Part shown: positions 36,297 to 44,598 of the stretch, piece by piece
How the letters are laid out: every line of letters begins with the position of its first letter
How positions within the stretch are numbered: the stretch's first letter is position 1
NCBI RefSeq assembly: GCF_900078705.1
Contig: NZ_FKIF01000003.1
Span: 186,001-250,000, forward strand
Source: Bordetella ansorpii
Lineage (GTDB): Bacteria; Pseudomonadota; Gammaproteobacteria; Burkholderiales; Burkholderiaceae_B
Direction: 5' to 3'
DNA: 64,000 nucleotides
Made by a program: the position numbers and the translations under genes
The notes under the pieces: model-generated
Database searches by the model: none
What the model saw: only the letters and a program-made list of their open reading frames with translations
Told to the model about the DNA's origin: nothing

Positions 36297-37628
36297 CTAT
36301 TGCGCCAGTTCGGCCAATGCGTCGCGGGTGCGGTCGATCGTGCCGGCGGCCGTGCCCTCGGGGCTGGCCGCCACGTCGGCGCCATCCAGTTGGACCGCAT
36401 ACGAGGCGTCGCCCGTGGCACGCAACTGCGCCTCGGCCGGCAGGCGCTTCATGGCGGCGCCGGCCTGCTTGGGATCGGCATAGGCCTGCGAGGTCAGCAG
36501 CTCCTGGCCATCGGCGGCCAGCAGGCGGAAGCGGAAGCTGCCGTCGGCATCGCGGAAGCTGACGAAGCGAGCGCCCTTGGCGGCCTTGGCGCGCGCACCC
36601 TTCTTGTCGGCCGCCTGCGCGCCCAGGTTGCGCAGGCCCACGGCCTCGCGCAGCACCTGCAACGCAGGACCGGCCATCGCGCGGGCGCGGGCCGCGCCGT
36701 GCCGCAGGATTTCCTCGATGCGTTCGGGATGGGCCATCAGCGCGTCGTAGCGCTCGCGCATGGGCGCCAGGATGCCTTCCAGGCGCTCGTACAGGGCCGT
36801 CTTGGCCTCGCCCCAGCCCATGCCGCCCTCGAGCTGCGCGCGGAAAGCGGCGCTTTCCTCGGGGGTGGCGAAGGCGCGGTACAGGGTGTACAAGTGCGAG
36901 CCTTCGGCGTCCTTGGGTTCGCCGGGCTGGCGCGAATCGGTCACGATGCGCATCACCGCCGCGCGCAAGGCCGCCGCGCCGCCCTCGAACAGCGGGACGG
37001 TGTTGTTGTAGCTCTTGGACATCTTGCGGCCGTCCAGGCCGGGCAGCGTGGCCACCTCTTCCTCGATGACCACCTCGGGCAGCACGAAAAAATCGCTGCC
37101 GTACAGGTGATTGAAGCGCTGCGCGATGTCGCGCGCCATCTCCAGGTGCTGCACCTGGTCGCGGCCCACCGGCACCTTGTGCGCGTTGAACATCACGATG
37201 TCCGCGGCCATCAGGATGGGATACGAGAACAGGCCCATGGTGACGCCATCATCGGGCTCGACACCCTTGGCCGCGTTCTGGTCGACGGACGCCTTGTAGG
37301 CGTGCGCGCGGTTCATCAGGCCCTTGGGCGTGACGCAGGTCAGCAGCCAGCACAGCTCGGGGATCTCGGGCACGTCGGACTGGCGGTAGAACGTGACGCG
37401 CTCGGGATCCAGGCCGGCCGCCAGCCACGTGGCCGCCAGCTCCAGGCGAGAGCGCGCCACGCGCGCCGGATCGTCGCACTTGATCAGCGCGTGGTAATCC
37501 GCCAGGAAGAAGAACGCGTCGACGCCGGGCTGGGTACTGGCCAGGATGGCCGGGCGGATGGCCCCGGCGTAGTTGCCCAGGTGAGGCGTGCCGGTGGTGG
37601 TGATGCCGGTGAGGACGCGGGTATTCAT
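36297..37628 (-). CDS. trpS: Tryptophanyl-tRNA synthetase with C-terminal DUF1508-like extension
   Basis: 443 aa. Class I synthetase: HIGH-like TPHLGNY (14-20) and KMSKS (202-206); charges tRNA-Trp. After about residue 345 a Lys/Ala linker leads to a domain FVSFRDADGSFRFRLLAADG..LLTSQAYADPKQAG that resembles a YegP/DUF1508 repeat, making the enzyme about 100 residues longer than the roughly 330-aa E. coli enzyme. The function of the extension is unknown. The 287 bases upstream of lapG (36010-36296), just beyond the trpS stop, hold no gene that I can see. Confidence 0.94.
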   Translation of the reverse strand: MNTRVLTGITTTGTPHLGNYAGAIRPAILASTQPGVDAFFFLADYHALIKCDDPARVARSRLELAATWLAAGLDPERVTFYRQSDVPEIPELCWLLTCVTPKGLMNRAHAYKASVDQNAAKGVEPDDGVTMGLFSYPILMAADIVMFNAHKVPVGRDQVQHLEMARDIAQRFNHLYGSDFFVLPEVVIEEEVATLPGLDGRKMSKSYNNTVPLFEGGAAALRAAVMRIVTDSRQPGEPKDAEGSHLYTLYRAFATPEESAAFRAQLEGGMGWGEAKTALYERLEGILAPMRERYDALMAHPERIEEILRHGAARARAMAGPALQVLREAVGLRNLGAQAADKKGARAKAAKGARFVSFRDADGSFRFRLLAADGQELLTSQAYADPKQAGAAMKRLPAEAQLRATGDASYAVQLDGADVAASPEGTAAGTIDRTRDALAELAQ

Positions 37629-37694
37629 GACTGCGGCGGTGGACGAGTGAATAGAAGCCGCAGTGTACTCCGCGGGACCGCCGCGAACCGGGCC

Positions 37695-38021
37695 TCAGGC
37701 TGCCCAGGCCAGCACCGGCGCGGCCAGCGCGCAGGCGCCGCCGGTGGCCAGCGCCGCCCGCGGCCAGTAGGTCAGGAACCAGATCAGCAACAGGCCCGCC
37801 AGGCTGAGGATGCCGACCCATTCGACGGTGCCGTAGCTCCAGCCCCAGGCCGCCGCGCAGGCGCCCAGCGACAGGGCCAGGCCCAGCCAGCCCATCAGGC
37901 GCAGCAGCAGGCGATGCCGGCGCGGGATCTCGCGGTCGAACACGTCCTCGTAGTGGCGGTCCATGGCCAGGCACAGGGCGGAGAATCCGGCATAGGCCAG
38001 GCAGAAGGCGGCGGCGTTCAT
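37695..38021 (-). CDS. DUF3325 small inner-membrane protein
   Basis: 108 aa from ATG 38021, four hydrophobic segments, starting MNAAAFCLAYAGFSALCLAM with the conserved HYEDVF following. DUF3325 members are found with PepSY-type and DUF3649 proteins in iron-uptake loci. It begins 4 bases after the PepSY gene stop, so translational coupling is likely. Biochemical role unknown. Last gene of the three-gene unit. Confidence 0.82.
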   Translation of the reverse strand: MNAAAFCLAYAGFSALCLAMDRHYEDVFDREIPRRHRLLLRLMGWLGLALSLGACAAAWGWSYGTVEWVGILSLAGLLLIWFLTYWPRAALATGGACALAAPVLAWAA

Positions 38022-38025
38022 GCGA

Positions 38026-39732
38026 TCACCTCGGGTCGTAGGCAGCGTTCGCGCCAGGCTCGGCCTGGGCGCGAGAGAAAGCAGCGGGCGCGGGCGCGCG
38101 GGCGGCGGCATTGGATGCCTCGGCAGGCGTGCCGGACCGTGGCCTGGCGGCTCGCGCCGCGGCTACGGGACGGGCGCGGCCCGCGCGATGCGCGATCCAG
38201 CCCAGCAGCGCGCCGCAAGCCAGCACGGTCAGGTCGAAGCCCGCCATGACCCAGTCGCCTGCCGGCAATGACACGCCGAGATGGCGTGAGGTGGTCAGCG
38301 CGTTGACCACGGGCACGGCCATCAACATCCAGGCGGCCAGCCACAGCAGCTCGCGCCACTTGCGGCGTCCGCGGACGAAGGCGTACACGAAGCAGAGGCC
38401 CCATGCGATGAAGAAGGCGCGCGACTCCCAGTTGCCGTGGTTGGGCAGGTCCGGCGGCAGCAGGCGGTTGGCCCAGAAGTATGTGGCGCACGCCACGCCC
38501 AGGCCGGCGATCGTGCCGGCATTCAACGCGTCGACCACACGCAGCGAGATCGTGTCGGGCGTGCCCGGCTTGAGCTTCTGGCGCCGCTTGGCGATCCACA
38601 GGACCAGGCCCGAGCCGACCATGGCGGTGCCCGCCATGCTGACCAGGAAGTAGAACCAGCGCAGCAGCGGTTCGGCATACAGTCCCAGGTGCAGGCCGAT
38701 GAGGGTGCCGGCCGTGATGGCCGCGCCGCTTTGGGCATCGTTGCGGCTGATCAGGCTGCCATCCACGCCGCTGTAAGTGATGGTCGGGGCCAAGCGGCCA
38801 TAGGACACGCGTTCGGAAGTGGCGCGGCCCACGCTTACCGTGGCGGCGGCATCGCCGGGCTGGCTGACCACCACGCGCCCCACCCGGCCGCCCTGCCAGT
38901 CCGCCTGCGCCTGGGCCACCAGCGGCCCCAGCGGCAGCAGCTCGGCCGGCTTGCCGGTCGCGGGCCTCACGGCGAACGCGGGAAAGGCTTCGTCGAAAAA
39001 CTGGCGTTCGTTATCGTAGGTGGCCAGGATGCCCGCCGGCAGCAGCATGGTCGCGAACAGCACCACGCCGCTGAACGTGATCAACAGGTGGAACGGCAGT
39101 CCCAGCACCGACAGCACGTTGTGCCCATCCATCCACGCGCGCTGCCCGCCCTTGCCCGGCCGGAACGTGAAGAAATCGGCGAAGATCTTCTTGTGCGTGA
39201 TGATGCCGCTGATGATGGCGACCAGCATGAACATGCCCGCGATGCTGGCCAGCCAGCGCCCCCACGGGTAGCCCATTTCGAGTTCGAAATGGAACCGGTA
39301 GAAGAACTCGCCGCCGCGCGTGTCGCGCAGCTTGAGTTCCTGGCCCGTTGCCGGATCCAGCACCGCCCGCTTGAACGCACGCTGGCCGGGCGGCGGCTTC
39401 GGGATCTGGTAAGTGAGCAGAATGGCCGGCTCGCGCGGACTGGACGGCGTGATGAACCAGCGTGTGGCATTGGGCGCGTGCTCGCGCAGGAAGCGTTCGG
39501 CCACCGCGACGGATTGCGCGGTGGACACCGCCTGCACCGAGACGTCGGGTTGCATCCAGCGGGTGATCTCTGGCCGGAAGAACGCCAGCGTGCCCGTCAG
39601 GAACATCGCGAACAGCACCCAGCCGAATATCAGGCCCGACCAGGTATGCAGCCAGGACATCGCCTGGCGCAGGCCCTCGGCCTTCGCGGGGCCGGCTCCT
39701 GCGTCGCCCCGGGCGCGGTCCGGCGCGCTCAT
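38026..39732 (-). CDS. PepSY-associated transmembrane protein (siderophore-linked reductase family)
   Basis: 568 aa from ATG 39732. The N-terminal helix LHTWSGLIFGWVLFAMFLTG, then the periplasmic PepSY-like region, then FHFELEMGYPWGRWL, DGHNVLSVLGLPFHLLITFS and a multi-helix C-terminal half ending in an Ala/Arg-rich tail. His residues in TM helices fit haem- or flavin-linked iron-siderophore reductases (PiuB/FsrB type). The start overlaps the DUF3649 stop (ATGA). Probably reduces or handles imported iron; that is inference from family and Fur-like box. Confidence 0.85.
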   Translation of the reverse strand: MSAPDRARGDAGAGPAKAEGLRQAMSWLHTWSGLIFGWVLFAMFLTGTLAFFRPEITRWMQPDVSVQAVSTAQSVAVAERFLREHAPNATRWFITPSSPREPAILLTYQIPKPPPGQRAFKRAVLDPATGQELKLRDTRGGEFFYRFHFELEMGYPWGRWLASIAGMFMLVAIISGIITHKKIFADFFTFRPGKGGQRAWMDGHNVLSVLGLPFHLLITFSGVVLFATMLLPAGILATYDNERQFFDEAFPAFAVRPATGKPAELLPLGPLVAQAQADWQGGRVGRVVVSQPGDAAATVSVGRATSERVSYGRLAPTITYSGVDGSLISRNDAQSGAAITAGTLIGLHLGLYAEPLLRWFYFLVSMAGTAMVGSGLVLWIAKRRQKLKPGTPDTISLRVVDALNAGTIAGLGVACATYFWANRLLPPDLPNHGNWESRAFFIAWGLCFVYAFVRGRRKWRELLWLAAWMLMAVPVVNALTTSRHLGVSLPAGDWVMAGFDLTVLACGALLGWIAHRAGRARPVAAARAARPRSGTPAEASNAAARAPAPAAFSRAQAEPGANAAYDPR

Positions 39733-40034
39733 GCCGCCCCCGGCACGCGCGCGAGCCACCACAGCCCCGCGAAGATCGCGGCCGGCAGCACGACGCCCAC
39801 CCAGGCCCGCCAGGCGCTATGCGTGGCGAAGACCCAGATCACCGCGCAGGCGTAGGCCACGAAGGCCAGCATCTGCGCCGTCAGGACCGCGTCCACCCGG
39901 GACATGGGCAACCATACGGCAAAGCACGCGGCGGCGGCGGACGCCAAGGCATACCCGCCTCCGATGGCGGCAATGGCGCGTGAGGCGACGGCGAAGCGGT
40001 AACGCAACAGACTGGCGGAGGGATCGGGTTTCAC
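39729..40034 (-). CDS. DUF3649 membrane protein
   Basis: 101 aa from GTG at 40034, three hydrophobic helices (ALASAAAACFAVWL, AQMLAFVAYACAVIWVF, WVGVVLPAAIFAGLWW). The iron-regulated DUF3649-PepSY-DUF3325 order is a recurring betaproteobacterial arrangement, often next to TonB receptors. First gene of this operon, with the Fur-like dyad 44 bases upstream of its start. Confidence 0.82.
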   Translation of the reverse strand: MKPDPSASLLRYRFAVASRAIAAIGGGYALASAAAACFAVWLPMSRVDAVLTAQMLAFVAYACAVIWVFATHSAWRAWVGVVLPAAIFAGLWWLARVPGAA

Positions 40035-40077
40035 AGGCGGAATTCGGCGTACGGCGGAGGAAACGCACGAATTATAA

Positions 40078-40096
40078 TCATTCTTAATTAGAATGA
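40078..40096 (-). promoter_or_regulatory. Fur-like box upstream of the DUF3649-PepSY-DUF3325 operon
   Basis: Perfect dyad TCATTCT-TAATT-AGAATGA inside an A/T-rich island (ATTATAATCATTCTTAATT). It fits the 7-1-7/hexamer structure of Fur boxes well and lies directly before the first gene of an iron-linked operon. Confidence 0.65.
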
Positions 40097-40124
40097 CCTA
40101 CCCGCCCGGGCGTTTTTCATGTGG

Positions 40125-40149
40125 GCGCGCCGCCGGCAGGGCGGCGCGC
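40125..40149 (-). terminator. GC hairpin downstream of zapE
   Basis: GCGCGCCGCC (40125-40134) pairs perfectly with GGCGGCGCGC (40140-40149), 13 bases after the zapE stop. No T run follows on the minus strand. Confidence 0.45.
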
Positions 40150-40161
40150 GGGGCCGGCTTC

Positions 40162-41256
40162 CTACAGCTGCACCGTCTTGCGGCGCTCGGCCTCGAGATA
40201 CTCGCGCGACTGCATCTCGAGGATGCGCGACACCGTGCGATGGAACTCGTTGGCCAGCGCGCCCTCGGTGTAGATTTCTTCCGGCGGGCATTCGGCCGAC
40301 ATGATCAGCTTGACCTTGTGGTCATAGAACACGTCGATCAGCCAGGTGAAGCGGCGTGCCTCGGACGCCTGCCGCGGCCCCATGCGGGGTACGTCGGACA
40401 GCACCACGGCATGGAAGCGGTTGGCCAGTTCCAGGTAGTCGTTCTGCGAGCGCGGCCCGCCACACAGCGTGTTGAAGTCGAACCACACCACCGAACCGGC
40501 CAGCTTGCGCGCGCGTATCTCGCGGTGCTCGATGTGCAGCACGGGATCGGCCTCGGGCGGCGTATCGGACAGCTTGTGAAAGGCCTCTTCCAGGGCCTGG
40601 CGCGCGTGCTCGTCCAGCGGCGCGTGATAGCACTGCACCTGTTCCAGCGTGCGGCGGCGGTAGTCGATGCCGGCGTCGACGTTCATCACGTCCATGCGGT
40701 CCTGGATCAGCTTGATGGCCGGCAGGATGCGGTCGCGGTGCAGGCCGTCCGGATACAGCGTGGAGGGCTCGTAGTTGGACGTCATGATGAACGAGGTACC
40801 GTGCTCGAACAGCTTCTGCAGCAGGCGGTACAGGATCATGGCGTCCGCCACGTCCGAGACGTGGAATTCGTCGAAACAGATCAGTCGATAACGGCGGGCG
40901 ACGCGGCGCGCGACTTCGTCCAGGGGGTCCTGCATTCCCTTGACCTCGTCGAGCTCGCGGTGCACCCCGCGCATGAATTCATGGAAATGCAGGCGCGTCT
41001 TGCGCACCACCGGCACGGTGGCGTAGAACGCGTCCATCAGGAAACTCTTGCCCCGCCCCACGCCGCCCCACAGGTACACGCCGCGCGGCACTTCGGGACG
41101 GCTCAGCAGCTTCTTCAGCGCGTTCGAGCGCATGGACTTGAAGCGCACCCAGTCGTCGTAGTAGCGCTGCAGGCGGTCGATGGCGCGCTGCTGCGCCTCG
41201 TCGGGCTTGTAGCCGCGTTCGGACAGGGCTTGTTCGTAATATTGCTGGACGTTCAT
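40162..41256 (-). CDS. zapE: ZapE/AFG1-type cell-division ATPase
   Basis: 364 aa. AAA-like P-loop protein with Walker A GGVGRGKSFLMD, Walker B LICFDEFHVSD and TSNYEPSTLYPDGLHRDRILP, the AFG1/ZapE signature. ZapE associates with FtsZ rings during constriction in E. coli; mitochondrial homologues act in protein quality control. Full family length. It stands upstream of the Fur-regulated operon and downstream of the repeat-containing region, with no operon partner apparent. Confidence 0.93.
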   Translation of the reverse strand: MNVQQYYEQALSERGYKPDEAQQRAIDRLQRYYDDWVRFKSMRSNALKKLLSRPEVPRGVYLWGGVGRGKSFLMDAFYATVPVVRKTRLHFHEFMRGVHRELDEVKGMQDPLDEVARRVARRYRLICFDEFHVSDVADAMILYRLLQKLFEHGTSFIMTSNYEPSTLYPDGLHRDRILPAIKLIQDRMDVMNVDAGIDYRRRTLEQVQCYHAPLDEHARQALEEAFHKLSDTPPEADPVLHIEHREIRARKLAGSVVWFDFNTLCGGPRSQNDYLELANRFHAVVLSDVPRMGPRQASEARRFTWLIDVFYDHKVKLIMSAECPPEEIYTEGALANEFHRTVSRILEMQSREYLEAERRKTVQL

Positions 41257-41332
41257 TGTTGCTTGAGCCTCTCGAAGGCGTCCTGTCGATGGAGGGCGTC
41301 GGTTGCCGGGTTCTCGCTTGAAGGCGTCCTGC

Positions 41333-41454
41333 GAGAGCCGGACGCGCGCGGGCCGGCCAAGTCGTCGGGCTCGGGCGCGTTACCAGACGCCCTCGGTCCC
41401 GCTGCGCGGGACTTCCCCTCCTCCAATTGGCCGGCCCGCGCGCGCCCGGCTCTC
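41333..41454 (-). repeat. Structured repeat, copy A
   Basis: 122 bases: 28-base arms 41333-41360 and 41427-41454 pair at 27 positions, enclosing a 66-base core (41361-41426). On the minus strand the core is about 85% identical to copy B and includes a small inner hairpin GTCCCGC-GCA-GCGGGAC. The inner arm end CCGGCCAA is shared with copy B; the outer arm is not. Confidence 0.75.
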
Positions 41455-41598
41455 ACAGGACTCACGTCAATGGCATGCACAGGGCGCTGGCATGCCGCTG
41501 CCGTGGAGCTTGGCCACGGCGTTGCACATCCTCGCATTGTCAGGCGGTTCAAACCTGTTCGCCAGAAGCCAGATGGGCAATGGAAGACACTGAGAGCT

Positions 41599-41724
41599 CT
41601 CGCCGGCCGCAGGGGCCGAGCCGGCCAATTGGAGGGAGGGCAGTCCCGCGCAGCGGGACCGAGGGCGCCTGCTGGCGCGCCCGAGCCGAGCGACTTGGCC
41701 GGCTCGGCCCCTGCGGCCGGCGAG
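41599..41724 (+). repeat. Structured repeat, copy B
   Basis: 126 bases: arms 41599-41628 and 41695-41724 pair perfectly over 30 bp, with a 66-base core (41629-41694) homologous to copy A in opposite orientation. The outer arm sequence (GCAGGGGCCGAG) differs from copy A (mainly alternating CG) but stays fully complementary. The 144 bases between the copies hold a short hairpin (41501-41521) and no gene; the whole 41257-41768 gap is non-coding as far as I can see. Confidence 0.75.
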
Positions 41725-41768
41725 GGCGGCTAAAGAACACCAACACCCTCGACGGACTTACACCGAAC

Positions 41769-43196
<1,428 letters not shown>

Positions 43197-43329
43197 GATG
43201 TTCTCGCGATGAATTGGGGGAGAGGTCCGTGGCCGCATGGGCAACCGGGCCGCTGCGCGGCAGGCCGCGGCCGGGACCGGGCCGGACGCTGGCGCGCGTT
43301 ACACGCCGTGCCCGGCCTTCTCTACTGGA

Positions 43330-44556
43330 TTACAGGTCCAGCAGCAGGCGCTGCGGATCTTCCAGCGCTTCCTTCATGGCGACCAGGCCCAGCACGGCTT
43401 CGCGGCCGTCGATGATGCGGTGGTCGTAGGACATGGCCAGGTAGTTGATCGGACGGATCACGATCTGGCCGTTTTCGACGACCGGGCGCTCCTTGGTGGC
43501 GTGGATGCCCAGGATGGCCGCTTGCGGCGGGTTGATGATCGGGGTCGAGAGCATCGAGCCGAACACGCCGCCGTTGGAGATCGAGAACGTGCCGCCGGTC
43601 ATTTCCTCGATGCCCAGCTTGCCTTCGCCTGCGCGCTTGCCGAAATCACCGATGGTCTTCTCGATCTCGGCGATCGACAACTGGTCGGCGTTGCGCAGGA
43701 TCGGCACGACCAGGCCGCGCGGCGAGCCCACGGCGATACCGATGTCGAAGTAGCCGTGATAGATGATGTCCTTGCCGTCGACCGAAGCGTTCAGCACGGG
43801 GTACTTCTTCAGGGCGGCCACGGCGGCCTTCACGAAGAACGACATGAAGCCCAGCTTGACGCCGTGCTCCTTCTCGAACTTCTCCTTGTACTTGTTGCGC
43901 AGGTCGATGACGGCCTGCATGTTGACCTCGTTGAACGTGGTCAGGATGGCGTTTTCCGATTGCGACTGCAGCAGGCGCTCGGCGATGCGGGCGCGCAGGC
44001 GGCTCATCGGCACGCGCTGTTCCGGACGGCCGTCCAGCGACAGCGTCGGAGGCGCGGCCGGGGCGGCGGCAGCCTTGGCCGGCGCGGCGCCGGCGTTCAG
44101 GGCGTCGCCCTTGGTGACGCGGCCATCACGGCCCGAACCCTGCACGTTCGAGGCATCCACGCCCTTCTCGGCCAGGATCTTGGCGGCGGCGGGCGAAGCC
44201 ACGCCGGCGGCCGAGGTGCTGGCCGGCGCGGCGGCAGCGGCCGGGGCGGCGGCAGCGGGAGCCGAGGCGGCCGGCGTGGCGGCGGGCGCCGTGGCCGGGG
44301 CGGCGGCGGCCTTGCCGGCCGTGTCGATGCGGGCGATCAGCTCGCCCGAGGCGACGGTGCTGCCATCGCCCTTGACGATTTCGGACAGCACGCCCGACGC
44401 CGGGGCGGGCACTTCCAGCACGACCTTGTCGGTTTCGACCTCGATCAGGATCTCGTCGGCTTCGACCGCGGAGCCAGGCTGCTTCTTCCAGGTCAGCAGG
44501 GTGGCTTCCGAAACGGATTCGGACAGTTGGGGAACGACGACGTCAGTGATTGCCAT
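43330..44556 (-). CDS. odhB: Dihydrolipoyllysine succinyltransferase (ODH E2)
   Basis: 408 aa: one N-terminal lipoyl domain with the modified Lys in [17 protein letters not shown], an Ala/Pro-rich linker, an E3-binding domain ([20 protein letters not shown]), and the catalytic domain ending [17 protein letters not shown] with catalytic His/Asp. Transfers the succinyl group to CoA in the TCA cycle. A single lipoyl domain is usual for SucB/OdhB. It follows odhA by 42 bases. Confidence 0.97.
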   Translation of the reverse strand: MAITDVVVPQLSESVSEATLLTWKKQPGSAVEADEILIEVETDKVVLEVPAPASGVLSEIVKGDGSTVASGELIARIDTAGKAAAAPATAPAATPAASAPAAAAPAAAAAPASTSAAGVASPAAAKILAEKGVDASNVQGSGRDGRVTKGDALNAGAAPAKAAAAPAAPPTLSLDGRPEQRVPMSRLRARIAERLLQSQSENAILTTFNEVNMQAVIDLRNKYKEKFEKEHGVKLGFMSFFVKAAVAALKKYPVLNASVDGKDIIYHGYFDIGIAVGSPRGLVVPILRNADQLSIAEIEKTIGDFGKRAGEGKLGIEEMTGGTFSISNGGVFGSMLSTPIINPPQAAILGIHATKERPVVENGQIVIRPINYLAMSYDHRIIDGREAVLGLVAMKEALEDPQRLLLDL

Positions 44557-44598
44557 GATGATGAATTCCGTAGATTGAGAGTGTTCTGTGCGCGAGGC

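Noticed and set aside
41540-41560. GGTTCAAACC, similar to a tRNA T-loop, between the structured repeats
   Set aside because: No acceptor, D or anticodon arms can be drawn around it.
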